DNA of 64,000 bases from CATOSP01 sp965205385. Lineage in GTDB: Bacteria; Chloroflexota; Dehalococcoidia; Lucifugimonadales; UBA3495. Position 1 is the first letter of the stretch; each line of letters begins with the position of its first letter. The DNA lies in the NCBI GenBank assembly GCA_965205385.1, contig CBDBGS010000003.1, forward strand, positions 62,001-126,000, read 5' to 3'. The notes under the pieces are model-generated. The model did no database searches, was not told the origin of the DNA, and saw only the letters and a program-made list of their open reading frames with translations. Shown here piece by piece: positions 51,925-59,850 of this stretch. The position numbers and the translations under genes are program-made.

Positions 51925-53025
51925 ATGATGGGACGAGTGGTGGTTCTCAAAGAGTACGGAAAGCCCTTTGAAATCGAAGAGTACGAGGTTCCTGACCCCG
52001 AACCGGGAGCGGTTATCTTACGCATGACCCAGGCGGGGATTTGCGGGTCCGACCTCCACACATGGCGGGGTGACCAGATCAACAATCCGTTGCCGCCCAC
52101 AGGCCGGTTGATGGGCCACGAGGGCACGGGCGTAGTCGAGCGGCTGGGTGAAGGTGTCTTGACAGACACTTTGGGAGTGCCAATAGAAGAAGGAGACCGC
52201 ATCGTCTACTCGGCGGTCTTTCCCTGCTATCACTGTCACCTATGCCTGAAAGGCGACACCAACTGGTGTGTCAACCGGGGTGGAGCGGGGGCCGGGACCT
52301 GGCCGTATTTCAGGGCGACCTACGCCGACTACTTGTATCTGCCGCCGCGACACCCGTTGTTCCGGGTGCCCGACGTGCTGCCTGACGACATCCTGGGGCC
52401 GGTCAACTGCGCTATGGGCACCGTTACCACCGGGTTGATGCGCGCCGGAGCAAGGGAAGGCCACAACGTGGTTATCCAAGGCGCGGGCGGTTTGGGGCTG
52501 AACGCCACGGCCATGGCCAAGGATATGGGCGCTGACAGGGTAATCGTCCTGGACCGTTTAGAGAACCGCCTGGAGCTGGCCGAGGAGTTTGGAGCGGACT
52601 ACACGATTAACATCGAGGAATTCAACACGGTTGAGATGCGTGTCCAGCGGGTGAAGGAACTCACGGGCGGCCGCGGCGCGGACACGGTAATGGAGCTGGT
52701 GGGCCGGGCCGAGCTTTTGGCCGAGGGGATAGACATGCTCAGCAACGGCGGGACATTCGTGGAGATCGGCGACATCGTCCGAGGCCGTGAAGTGTCCATC
52801 GACCCATCGAAGTTGCTGCCGGGGAAGAACATCGTTGGATCATTGATGTACCGCCCCGACCTGTTGCCGACTCTGCTCAACTTCCTGGTACGCAACCTGG
52901 ATAAGCTGCCCTTTGACAAAGTCGTTTCCCACAAGTTCCCGCTGGCCGACATCAACGAAGCCTTCCCCCAAGCCGAGTGGGACCAGCGCCAAACCACGGT
53001 TACGCGGGCCATGCTGGTGCCGTAG
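51925..53025 (+). CDS. Zinc-binding alcohol dehydrogenase family protein
   Basis: A 366-residue MDR dehydrogenase. Catalytic zinc ligands are in GICGSDLHTWRGD and GHEGTGVVE. The structural zinc Cys cluster is CYHCHLCLKGDTNWC. The NAD site is IQGAGGLGLNATAMAKD, with Asp in VIVLDRLENR implying NAD rather than NADP preference. It resembles sorbitol/threonine dehydrogenases. ATG 51925 has AAGGAGG upstream; the longer upstream frame is not supported. A luciferase-like gene follows after 88 bases and probably belongs to the same unit. The alcohol substrate is unknown. Confidence 0.92.
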   Translation: MMGRVVVLKEYGKPFEIEEYEVPDPEPGAVILRMTQAGICGSDLHTWRGDQINNPLPPTGRLMGHEGTGVVERLGEGVLTDTLGVPIEEGDRIVYSAVFPCYHCHLCLKGDTNWCVNRGGAGAGTWPYFRATYADYLYLPPRHPLFRVPDVLPDDILGPVNCAMGTVTTGLMRAGAREGHNVVIQGAGGLGLNATAMAKDMGADRVIVLDRLENRLELAEEFGADYTINIEEFNTVEMRVQRVKELTGGRGADTVMELVGRAELLAEGIDMLSNGGTFVEIGDIVRGREVSIDPSKLLPGKNIVGSLMYRPDLLPTLLNFLVRNLDKLPFDKVVSHKFPLADINEAFPQAEWDQRQTTVTRAMLVP

Positions 53026-53113
53026 GGGTGGTCATAGACAACAATCTATCTTAGCTCCGAGCGCAACGTGGCCGGGGAGGAACTTCCTTCCCCGGAAGAA
53101 GGAGATCACTGCC

Positions 53114-54184
53114 ATGAAATTCGGCCTGATGTATGAGATTCAGATACCGGAACCGCATTACCCGGGGGTGGAGCAGGAGCGGTACAAGCAGGTTTTGGCC
53201 CAGGTGGACCTGGCGGACGAGGTTGGTTTCGATTACTTCTGGACGGTTGAACACCATTTTCTACGGGAGTTTTCCCACTGCTCCGCGCCCGAGGTGCTCT
53301 ACGGGGCAATATCACAACGCACCAAGCGGATCCGCATCGGCCATGCGGTGGCGCTGCTGCCGGGCCAGTACAACCACCCCGTTAGGGTGGCGGAACGGGC
53401 CGCGGTGCTGGATATCCTGAGCGATGGACGCATGGACCTGGGCACGGGCCGGTCGACGACGCTCATCGAGATGGACGGCTTTGAGGTAGACCCGGAGCAA
53501 ACCAGGGCCCAGTGGCGGGAAGCCATTGGCATGATTCCCAAGATGTGGACGGAGGACCGCTTCTCCCACCAGGGAGAGTTCTTTAACATCCCGGAACGGT
53601 CGGTGATCCCTAAGCCGGTGCAGCAACCTCATCCTCCGATGTGGGTGGCGTGCAGCCAACCCGACTCCTTCCGCCAAGCAGGGGAATTGGGGCTGGGCGT
53701 GCTGTGCTTCAACCTGGGCGGCTACGCACAGATGGAGGAACGGGTCGCCGCCTATCGGGAAGCGATTAAGACCGCCAACCCTGTCGGCAAGTTCGTCAAC
53801 AACCAGGTTGCCGCGCTTTGCATCGTGCATTGCGGGGAAGACGACGAGGAAGCCCGCCGCGTCGGCGGCCAGGAAGGGGCCTGGTTCGTGCAGCAGGCGG
53901 AAAATTTGTATGCGCCGTGGGCGGGACGCCAGGTGCCCGATTCCTACAAGTTTGCGGTTGACGCCGTGCAGACCGAGCGCGCGGACAAGACCGTCGAGGA
54001 CCACATTGCGTCAGGGGCATTCGCCATGGGCAACCCGGATACGGTCATCGAAGTGATGAAGAAATACCAGGAAGTGGGTGTGGACCAGGTATTGTGTTTC
54101 GTTCAGCCCGGAAGGTTGGAGCACACGCGGATCATGGATTCAATCAAGCTGATGGGCCGCCACGTGATCCCCTACTTCAGGTAG
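53114..54184 (+). CDS. LLM-class flavin-dependent oxidoreductase (second copy)
   Basis: A 356-residue luciferase-like flavoprotein. The opening MKFGLMYEIQIPEPHYPG, then YFWTVEHHFLREFSHCSAP, RIRIGHAVALLPGQYNHPV (quoted as GHAVALLPGQYNHP), GRMDLGTGRS and FSHQGEFF match the family. It belongs to the same branch as the gene at 49326, but they differ widely. The frame is open far upstream over the dehydrogenase; AAGGAG supports ATG 53114. It may be an FMN- or F420-dependent monooxygenase. A hairpin terminator follows. With the upstream dehydrogenase it could form an alcohol oxidation and oxygenation unit. Confidence 0.92.
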   Translation: MKFGLMYEIQIPEPHYPGVEQERYKQVLAQVDLADEVGFDYFWTVEHHFLREFSHCSAPEVLYGAISQRTKRIRIGHAVALLPGQYNHPVRVAERAAVLDILSDGRMDLGTGRSTTLIEMDGFEVDPEQTRAQWREAIGMIPKMWTEDRFSHQGEFFNIPERSVIPKPVQQPHPPMWVACSQPDSFRQAGELGLGVLCFNLGGYAQMEERVAAYREAIKTANPVGKFVNNQVAALCIVHCGEDDEEARRVGGQEGAWFVQQAENLYAPWAGRQVPDSYKFAVDAVQTERADKTVEDHIASGAFAMGNPDTVIEVMKKYQEVGVDQVLCFVQPGRLEHTRIMDSIKLMGRHVIPYFR

Positions 54185-54213
54185 AGAAATAAGGGACCTA
54201 GCCGCAAAATGCG

Positions 54214-54246
54214 AAACACCCCGGAGCGCTCCGGGGTGTTTCTCTT
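54214..54246 (+). terminator. Rho-independent terminator after the flavin oxidoreductase
   Basis: A 13-base perfect stem (AAACACCCCGGAG/CTCCGGGGTGTTT) with a 2-base loop is followed by CTCTT. It lies 30 bases beyond the stop codon. Confidence 0.8.
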
Positions 54247-54270
54247 ATCAGTGTATCCGGAGCAGAAGCG

Positions 54271-54414
54271 CTAGTCTGAAGAGGGCAATTTGCGTGGTTG
54301 TTGCAGCTCCATCTCGCCCTCGCAGCAATTCACGACTCCTTCGCCGCCCTTGGTGCACAGAACGCTGCTGCCGCAGGTGCCGCACACATAACGCTTGCCT
54401 AACTCGTTCGCCAT
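54271..54414 (-). CDS. Desulforedoxin-like Cys4 protein (47 residues)
   Basis: A 47-residue protein with GKRYVCGTCGSSVLCTKG and GVVNCCEGEM, the CxxC...CC pattern of desulforedoxin and of the desulfoferrodoxin N-terminal iron centre. The start is ATG 54414 with AAGGAGG upstream; the longer open frame is not family-like. Such a domain binds Fe(SCys)4 and carries electrons. No superoxide-reductase domain is fused. It ends with a polar tail (LQQPRKLPSSD). A second copy lies 52 bases upstream on the same strand, so these are tandem paralogs. Confidence 0.8.
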   Translation of the reverse strand: MANELGKRYVCGTCGSSVLCTKGGEGVVNCCEGEMELQQPRKLPSSD

Positions 54415-54466
54415 TGGAGGGTCCTCCTTTGGACCAAGTCTCAGGACTTGGGTAATTTTGCGGTTG

Positions 54467-54583
54467 TTACTTTTGCTGCATCGGTTCGCTGCAGCAGACA
54501 ACCGTGCCCTCGCCGCCCTTGGTCACGATGAATTCGGATCCGCATTTCGCGCAGTTATATCGTTTACCGGTCTGGTTGGCCAC
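54467..54583 (-). CDS. Desulforedoxin-like Cys4 protein (38 residues)
   Basis: A 38-residue protein, GTG start at 54583, with KRYNCAKCGSEFIVTKGGEG and VVCCSEPM. The spacing of CxxC and CC is the same as in its neighbour at 54271, and both share the TGKRY-type and KGGEG segments. The length is that of free-standing desulforedoxin (36 residues), so it is likely a complete small Fe(Cys)4 electron carrier. The upstream extension of the open frame looks noncoding. The ribosome-binding site is GGGGGT, at slightly long spacing. Confidence 0.78.
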   Translation of the reverse strand: MANQTGKRYNCAKCGSEFIVTKGGEGTVVCCSEPMQQK

Positions 54584-54966
54584 GGGATTGACCCCCTTTG
54601 CCAGCAAGCTGGCGGAGTTATTAGGGCAATTATAGACAAGAGCTGTGCGGCGTTCAACTCTGGTAGGGCGCCGTCGAGCCCGCGATTTACGCATGTCAAA
54701 TATTGTCGCACCCGCCTTCGATCTCTACTGACTCGCCAAAATTTCCGGTGGGTTACTCTCCACGATATTCGTGGCCCCATGAACAGATAAGTCAATACTT
54801 GGTGTTGACGTTTCAGATAGCATGCGTATACTTACCATTAAATATCATATAGCCATTGTACGTAAATAAGTGGCTAGGCTCGGAATGCGCTGGCACGGAG
54901 TCAGGGCCAGAGTGTCGACCCGGGCTAGGGTCAACCGCGCCGGATCACTGAGTCATGGAGGGGCTC
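54584..54966. other. Divergent intergenic region between redox genes
   Basis: A 383-base gap between the tiny Cys4 genes (minus strand) and a small orphan gene (plus strand). It holds a predicted promoter (54805-54832) and otherwise AT-richer, featureless sequence. I see no tRNA fold or supported gene. Confidence 0.45.
54805..54832 (+). promoter_or_regulatory. Predicted sigma70-like promoter
   Basis: TTGACG (54805-54810), a 16-base spacer and TATACT (54827-54832) lie about 135 bases ahead of the gene at 54967. Confidence 0.5.
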
Positions 54967-55197
54967 ATGACACCCGTATTTCCGTATCAGGTCCGTCGTG
55001 CCGAGGATGGCTGGGGCGCGGAGTTGCTTCTTCGTCTCAAGAAGGGAAAGTCGGCATACGTTGCGCATCTGTCCTTGGAGCAGGCCCGGATGTTGGCGAT
55101 TGAGATGCGCGGGCTGGCTACCTCCCATTGTCCCCAAATCACCTTGCGTTGCTTTTGGCCAAATCGCTGGGAGGCCATATTAGCCATGTGGTTTTGA
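54967..55197 (+). CDS. Small protein of unknown function
   Basis: A 76-residue frame from ATG 54967, with GGAGGGG six bases upstream; an ATG at 54955 lies in the same frame. Residues include FPYQVRRAEDGWGAELLL, KKGKSAYVAHLSLEQARM and RCFWPNRWEAILAMWF. I do not recognise it. The predicted promoter at 54805-54832 and the good ribosome-binding site support expression. It has no signal peptide, no transmembrane segment and no Cys motif. It precedes the nitroreductase gene by about 150 bases. Confidence 0.5.
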   Translation: MTPVFPYQVRRAEDGWGAELLLRLKKGKSAYVAHLSLEQARMLAIEMRGLATSHCPQITLRCFWPNRWEAILAMWF

Positions 55198-55349
55198 AAC
55201 TCCTGGACTCGACTGGAGGTGTGCTGGGAATTTTGAGGGTGGTCTCCGGCGGCGAGACGCATTCGATGATACGGATTTCCAGCTACCGGACGCGGACTCC
55301 GGAACTTAAACACCAGACTCGACCAAACTTAAGCCCAGGGGATGATGCC

Positions 55350-55931
55350 GTGACAAATAGAGATATGCAAGAAGTTGGAGTTTACCAGGCGATTTACGGG
55401 CGAAGAATGGCGTGGGAATTTGAGGATTCCCCGGTGTCCACATCTGCTATCGAGAGGATGTTGGACGCCGCTGTTTGGGCGCCCAACCACAGGTTGACCG
55501 AGCCGTGGAGGTTCTTTGTCTTGCAGAAGGATAGCCCGGCGAGGCTGCAAGCAGCGGAATTGGCCCGGGAGACAGTCCTGGAACGGTCAGGGAATTCCCG
55601 CCGGGCCGAAGCCGCCAGCCAGATGGTGTTGGACCCTCCTTACGTGGTCTATGTGTATTGCGTTCCCGGTGACAACGAAGAGCAAACCCGGGAGAATTAT
55701 GCAGCGGTCTGTTGTGCCGTACAGAACATGGCGTTAGCTGGTGTTGCCGAGGGGTTGGCGGTTACCTGGGAAACCGGAGGGGTGACTCGCGCCCCCGGCC
55801 TCATTGACCTTTTGGGTGCGGACAAGGATTGGACGCTTGCGACCATGCTATCCATCGGCGTTCACGGGGACCACACAGCCTCCCGCCGCACACCGGCGTC
55901 CCAATTCGCGCGTTGGTTTATGCGAGAGTAA
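55350..55931 (+). CDS. Nitroreductase family protein
   Basis: A 193-residue FMN-dependent nitroreductase. The FMN-binding Arg-rich start is VYQAIYGRRMAWEFED, followed by AAVWAPNHRLTEPWRFFVL, the canonical substrate-side block. Then come VCCAVQNMALAGVAEGLAVTW (quoted as AVQNMALAGVAEGLAV) and a C-terminal RRTP tail, typical of the family. The start is GTG 55350 with AGGGGAT upstream; the longer open frame lacks family similarity. It would reduce nitro compounds, quinones or enones with NAD(P)H. It shares direction with the orphan gene upstream. Confidence 0.88.
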   Translation: MTNRDMQEVGVYQAIYGRRMAWEFEDSPVSTSAIERMLDAAVWAPNHRLTEPWRFFVLQKDSPARLQAAELARETVLERSGNSRRAEAASQMVLDPPYVVYVYCVPGDNEEQTRENYAAVCCAVQNMALAGVAEGLAVTWETGGVTRAPGLIDLLGADKDWTLATMLSIGVHGDHTASRRTPASQFARWFMRE

Positions 55932-56173
55932 TGTGTGGGACCTGACCCGCTAGCGGTGGACGTTCCTCCGGGACCGGCTGGCCCAGAGACTCCGATCAGT
56001 AGGGCGTCGAATCGTGGCGTACCGCTGCCAATGCCGCGAGACTCAGGAAATCCGAGACCCTCGGCGAACCCACGTTACGGAACGTCCGCCCGGCTACCCG
56101 TGGCGTGTGTCACATTTGCGGGCCCGCGGTGTTTCGTATCGGCAAGCGCTAAGTGTTGCATGTTTCCTGCCGC

Positions 56174-56611
56174 TTAATCGGATTCCGCGCCATCGTATTT
56201 GAGCCTCACCAGGAAGCTGGCTTCGCCCAACGGTGTCCCGTCCAGCAGGATGGCGGCGGCATGATACCCTGGCCGCTGGACCGGTATCCGGAATAGCTTG
56301 ATCCAGCGCTGGAATATGATGCCTTCTTCCCAGTTGATTAGCTGTGGCGGAGGAAGGTCCAGCGGCGCTCCCGGCGCTTTGATCGCGACCAGGAGATGGT
56401 GGGGTCCCGGCGCGGCTCCGGAGATGCAAAATGCCAACTGGACGTCGAGTTCCGCAAGCAGCGGGTCAGTCCCTTCAGTGTTCTCCTTAGACGGGGCCAA
56501 GTCTATCAGGTCTATGACCCCCTTGAGCACTAATTCGCCGTTCGGGTCGTCTTCCGTGTCGTGACAAAATATGGCGTATTTTAACTGAGGGCCATTGTTC
56601 TCGGTTGCCAA
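56174..56611 (-). CDS. DUF6941-like protein of unknown function
   Basis: A 145-residue protein starting at TTG 56611 with GGGAGGGG nine bases upstream. The pattern KYAIFCHDTE, then ELVLKGVIDLIDLAP, a long loop and PGPHHLLVAIKAPGAP resembles an uncharacterised beta-rich family (DUF6941) found scattered in bacteria. The ending is EASFLVRLKYDGAESD. The match is from recall and not certain. It is flanked by a repeat region on one side and a 242-base featureless stretch (55932-56173) on the other. No membrane segment or Cys cluster is present. Confidence 0.5.
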   Translation of the reverse strand: MATENNGPQLKYAIFCHDTEDDPNGELVLKGVIDLIDLAPSKENTEGTDPLLAELDVQLAFCISGAAPGPHHLLVAIKAPGAPLDLPPPQLINWEEGIIFQRWIKLFRIPVQRPGYHAAAILLDGTPLGEASFLVRLKYDGAESD

Positions 56612-56790
56612 CTGGGATACCCCTCCCTGGGGAATAAGACGTAGCTGGGCACAATTCTAGCACGGCTCATCCCCGCCGTTAACCATCCCCTCACGGGCGT
56701 AACTATTCAGACTCGAGGACGCGGATTGGTTGAACCCCACATCGGGTATCCCCATGATGATTCTCGAACGATGTCCCTCAGCCGCAACCA

Positions 56791-57013
56791 GTCATTCCCG
56801 TGCGGGGAGACCTTTGCGTGACCTTCCGCGACTCCCGCGAAAGCGAGAATCCAGAGTGCGCCCAAATACGGAGGACGCCCTCACCCTAACCCTCTCCCGG
56901 AGGGAGAGGGGATTATTCAAAGGTCTCCGCAGGCGGGAACCCAGAAATGCCAATGAAGTGACCGTTGCTGGTTGCAAAGGTTTCTGGATTCCGGGTCAAA
57001 CCCGGAATAACGG
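56791..57013. repeat. Imperfect palindromic intergenic repeat
   Basis: This region combines an outer palindrome (GTCATTCCCG and CCGGAATAACGGG, with GAATCCAGAG and TTTCTGGATTCCGG inside) and the inner inverted pair CCCTCTCCC/GGGAGAGGG. It fills most of the 536-base gap 56612-57147 and carries no supported gene. It resembles the elements at 13213 and 45516. Confidence 0.6.
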
Positions 57014-57147
57014 GCTGGGAATAGGAAGGACACATCAAGTCTGAACAGTTACTCACGGGCAGTTGTGTTGTGTACCCCGCCCATTGCCAAGCCGGTGTAT
57101 TGCTGAGAAACTACGCCTGTCAGTCCTAGATCAGGAGGATGAAAGCC

Positions 57148-57774
57148 ATGTCGTTAAATGCGGGTAAATTCAATCAAGGGATGACTGTCCAGCAGTACAT
57201 CGATCAGATTAAGGTCAACAAGCAGCCGTTTGTGGACATCTACGAGGCGCTCCAGGTCCCCGAGTCGGCTAAGTCTCTATTCGACGGTCTGCCAGGGCCG
57301 GTTAATCTGGCTGTGTTCACCGCGGACTGGTGCGGGGACGCGGTTAGCACGACGCCGGTGATACTACGCCTGGCCGAGAGTTCGCCGAACATCTCGGTGC
57401 AGGTGTTCAACCGGGACGATGAATTGGAGCTAACCAACAGCTTCTTGCCCGAAAACCGGGCTGGGACTGTTCCGGTGTTTGTGGTCATGGACTCGAACAT
57501 GGGCGAGATTGCCCGTTTTGTGGAGACCGCCCTCGAGTTGGTTCCGTCGATCGACGCTATGGACGACGCCATCGCCGGGGAAGTTGCCGCCGAGAGCGAG
57601 GAGAACCGCAGGGCCGCCAGCCGGGGCAAACGCATGGCGTTCCGGGTGTCCCACGCCCAGGAATGGGGAGAGGTTATCTTGGGCGCGTTCGGCAGGACGG
57701 TGACGGAAGGCCTGGATATGGCCTCGTCGGACAGGCCAGCGGTGGGCGGCACCAAATGGCCGCCGGAAGATTAG
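57148..57774 (+). CDS. Thioredoxin-fold protein with one active-site Cys
   Basis: A 208-residue thioredoxin-like protein. The active-site block is FTADWCGDAVSTTPVI, where the second Cys of CxxC is absent (C-G-D-A). The cis-Pro is in GTVPVFVVMD. Because only one Cys is present, it cannot form the usual internal disulfide and may use a monothiol mechanism or act as a binding protein. ATG 57148 has AGGAGG nine bases upstream; ATG 57139 overlaps this site. The acidic protein gene follows after 18 bases and is probably co-translated. Confidence 0.85.
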   Translation: MSLNAGKFNQGMTVQQYIDQIKVNKQPFVDIYEALQVPESAKSLFDGLPGPVNLAVFTADWCGDAVSTTPVILRLAESSPNISVQVFNRDDELELTNSFLPENRAGTVPVFVVMDSNMGEIARFVETALELVPSIDAMDDAIAGEVAAESEENRRAASRGKRMAFRVSHAQEWGEVILGAFGRTVTEGLDMASSDRPAVGGTKWPPED

Positions 57775-57792
57775 GCGGCCGGGGTTTCCAAC

Positions 57793-58059
57793 ATGCCTGA
57801 CGAGATAATCAACATGGCCGACATGGGGGCCATCTTCTCGGTTACCGACCAGATGGGAATTCACCGGGAGTCGGTCCGGGTGGAATTGACCAAGGAAGAC
57901 CCCGGCTCCATTGGAAGCGCCCCCGGCGGCATCATCGAGATCACGGTGCCGGAAAGCGGGACCGTCCAGGAATTCTCCCAACGCCTCCAGTCAGAACTTG
58001 AGGCGTTGGGCTACGAGTTCCAAGAGCTGGACGACCTCGACGAAGACGAGGACGAGTAA
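57793..58059 (+). CDS. Small acidic protein of unknown function
   Basis: An 88-residue protein with MADMGAIFSVTDQMGIHRES at the start, SAPGGIIEITVPESG in the middle and a strongly acidic tail (ELDDLDEDEDE). It has no transmembrane part and no Cys. I do not recognise a family. It starts 18 bases after the thioredoxin-like gene on the same strand, which suggests that the two work together. The ribosome-binding site is weak (GGGG, 12 bases upstream), consistent with translational coupling. Confidence 0.55.
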   Translation: MPDEIINMADMGAIFSVTDQMGIHRESVRVELTKEDPGSIGSAPGGIIEITVPESGTVQEFSQRLQSELEALGYEFQELDDLDEDEDE

Positions 58060-58080
58060 CCAGAGCCGGGACGGGTCTTT

Positions 58081-58611
58081 TTAATAGGCGGTTGACCGCC
58101 ACTCGAAAGCCAGAGTGGCGTACCGGACGAACACGGCTCCGCCCGGCGCCCCCAGGGGACCATTGATCGCCAGCAAAGCGATGGTGTGTTCCCCGCCCGG
58201 TTGAGGCTCGGCGGTGACGACGACCCTTTGCGGAACGTTGAAGCCCTGGACGGCGCCGAGTTGCCGATTGCAGTCGCCGTCGATCCAAAGCTCGCCGTAG
58301 TCGTCGATGCAGGTCTCGAAAAGGACCCTTGTGTCTCGGATGTCGTGGCCGTCCACGGTTTCGGGCAAGGTAACCTTGGTGCGGTACCAGGCGAAGGTTA
58401 GGCCGTGGGAGCGCCACTCTCCCAGGTCGTCGATGGCCTCCCAGCCGGAATCGTCGTAGTCCGGTAGGCGGGCCGGGCTTCCGGCCAACTGCGAGACCAG
58501 TCCTTCGTTGGGCTCACCCGGGACCAGGCCCTGGGCGAAGCGCCATTGTCCCCTGAGGTACGCCAGGGTCTGCGGGTCTGACAGGTCCAAACTTGCTCTT
58601 GGCATCGGCAT
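58081..58611 (-). CDS. Galactose-binding/GH2 jelly-roll-like domain protein
   Basis: A 176-residue protein that resembles the N-terminal sugar-binding jelly-roll of glycoside hydrolase family 2. Evidence is YLRGQWRFAQG, then YDDSGWEAIDDLGEW, FAWYRTKVTLPE, and LWIDGDCNRQLGAVQGFN, with the last strand pair GGAVFVRYATLAFEW. The catalytic TIM barrel of GH2 is absent, so it cannot be a full beta-galactosidase. It has no signal peptide and may bind a carbohydrate ligand or be a degenerate fragment. The ATG at 58611 has CAGGAG upstream. Confidence 0.7.
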   Translation of the reverse strand: MPMPRASLDLSDPQTLAYLRGQWRFAQGLVPGEPNEGLVSQLAGSPARLPDYDDSGWEAIDDLGEWRSHGLTFAWYRTKVTLPETVDGHDIRDTRVLFETCIDDYGELWIDGDCNRQLGAVQGFNVPQRVVVTAEPQPGGEHTIALLAINGPLGAPGGAVFVRYATLAFEWRSTAY

Positions 58612-58665
58612 ACACTCCTGAACGGCTTTGTTGTTGCTACCGGTAATAACCCTATGGCTGCGCCT

Positions 58666-59313
58666 TTAGACGCCCACTATCTTAATCCCCGCGTGGATTC
58701 TGTATATCCGGTTGATGTTAACCAACATCGGGGTGATCTGCTCCACGTATTTTGAGTTGAACAACGCCCCGCCGTCCACCGCGCGGAGGTTGGGGATCTT
58801 ACCGACCAACTCCATTACGCGTGTTTTGGGCTTGGCGTGGTCCGAGCAGACCACGACGTCGCCTTCCATCGTTGTGTCCGGCTCCTGAAGCTCTTCGGCG
58901 CTAATATTCTGGAAGGCGGACACGACCAGGGAATCGGGCAGAAGCTCCTGCGCTTCCTGGGCGGCGGACCCTGCCTCTACCTCTACCGCGCTGGCCCCGA
59001 TCCCTCTCTGGAACTGCATCGGGGCTATGACGTCCACAACGATTTTTCCGGCCATCGCCTCGGGAATCGATTCCAGGGTGGGACGCTGTCCTTCGTAAGG
59101 GAAGGCTAGGAACACGACGTCTGCCGCGGCTGCGGCGTCAGCGTTGGCCGCGCCTTCGATGCGTGAACCGGGGGCGAGTTCCTTCAGCTCCTCCGCTGCC
59201 GTAGCGGCGCGTGAGGCGTCCCTGGAGCCGATTATCACATCCTCCCCCGCCAGTGCGAACCGCAGCGCGAGGCCCCGCCCCTCGGGGCCAGTGCCTCCCA
59301 GAAATGCAAGCAT
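58666..59313 (-). CDS. npdG: F420:NADP+ oxidoreductase (NADPH-dependent F420 reductase)
   Basis: A 215-residue Rossmann protein. The opening AFLGGTGPEGRGLALRFAL is the FNO/NpdG NADP motif, followed by VIIGSRDASRA, where Ser-Arg binds the NADP phosphate. Later come DVVFLAFPYEGQ and IVVDVIAPM. It transfers hydride between NADPH and F420, so the organism is likely to use coenzyme F420. ATG 59313 has GGAGG upstream. It gives possible reducing power for luciferase-like F420 enzymes at 49326 and 53114, although no direct neighbour uses F420. Confidence 0.88.
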   Translation of the reverse strand: MLAFLGGTGPEGRGLALRFALAGEDVIIGSRDASRAATAAEELKELAPGSRIEGAANADAAAAADVVFLAFPYEGQRPTLESIPEAMAGKIVVDVIAPMQFQRGIGASAVEVEAGSAAQEAQELLPDSLVVSAFQNISAEELQEPDTTMEGDVVVCSDHAKPKTRVMELVGKIPNLRAVDGGALFNSKYVEQITPMLVNINRIYRIHAGIKIVGV

Positions 59314-59616
59314 CAGTCCTCCAAAAACCCGTTGTCCAAGGTCAGAACCTACTATATCGGCTATGTTGATGAATAGGAAGAGTCCATGTAGATGCTCCGT
59401 CCCCGGCCGTTGTCTCGACGACCCCTGTGCCGCGAACAGTAGCTCGGATTCCGAGTCTCGAACATTCCCAATTGACCGGATATAGGCGGCGCGCTATGAT
59501 TGCGCGGAGCCTTCCAGTCCCGGTGACGCGGTGAAGAGCTCTATTTCCAAGATGTTCTGGTCACATGGCCGGAACAGTTTCTCAAGGGTGGCTGGGGCCC
59601 GGAGAGGAGAAGCGAT
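59314..59616. other. Intergenic region upstream of the 51-residue gene
   Basis: A 303-base gap between divergent npdG and the tiny Cys-rich gene. I see no tRNA or supported gene; the 59494-59694 minus frame overlaps the real gene and lacks a ribosome-binding site. Confidence 0.4.
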
Positions 59617-59772
59617 ATGTGCCTGAGTTGTGGATGCGGTGAACCAGACGACAATCATGGTGATGACCGGCATATCATCCTTGCGGACCTGCAAGCAGCA
59701 GCCGAGGCGGCGGAGATTAGCGCCGAGGAGGCCGCCAACAATATAGTCGCGGCGCTGAGCGCCGGCGAGTAA
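59617..59772 (+). CDS. Small Cys-rich MCxSCGCG-type protein (51 residues)
   Basis: A short gene under the usual gene-calling length. The N-terminus is MCLSCGCGEPDDNHGDDRH, a Cys-x-x-Cys-x-Cys metal-binding-like motif followed by acidic residues and His. A helix (ADLQAAAEAAEISAEEAA) ends the protein. Similar 50-60-residue proteins with MC-xx-CGCG and NHGD occur in actinobacteria and Chloroflexota; their function is unknown to me. The start at 59617 has AGGAG eight bases upstream. It probably binds zinc or iron. DUF2231 follows 78 bases downstream. Confidence 0.75.
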   Translation: MCLSCGCGEPDDNHGDDRHIILADLQAAAEAAEISAEEAANNIVAALSAGE

Positions 59773-59850
59773 GGATAGTTGTAACAGGGACCCGATCCTG
59801 ATCTAGGACCACAAACGAGCCTCCGAAGGGTGGTTTGATGTGACACAAAC

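Noticed and set aside
53050..53110. LLM frame extending upstream to 52913 over the zinc dehydrogenase
   Set aside because: The extension has no family similarity and the clear ribosome-binding site supports ATG 53114.
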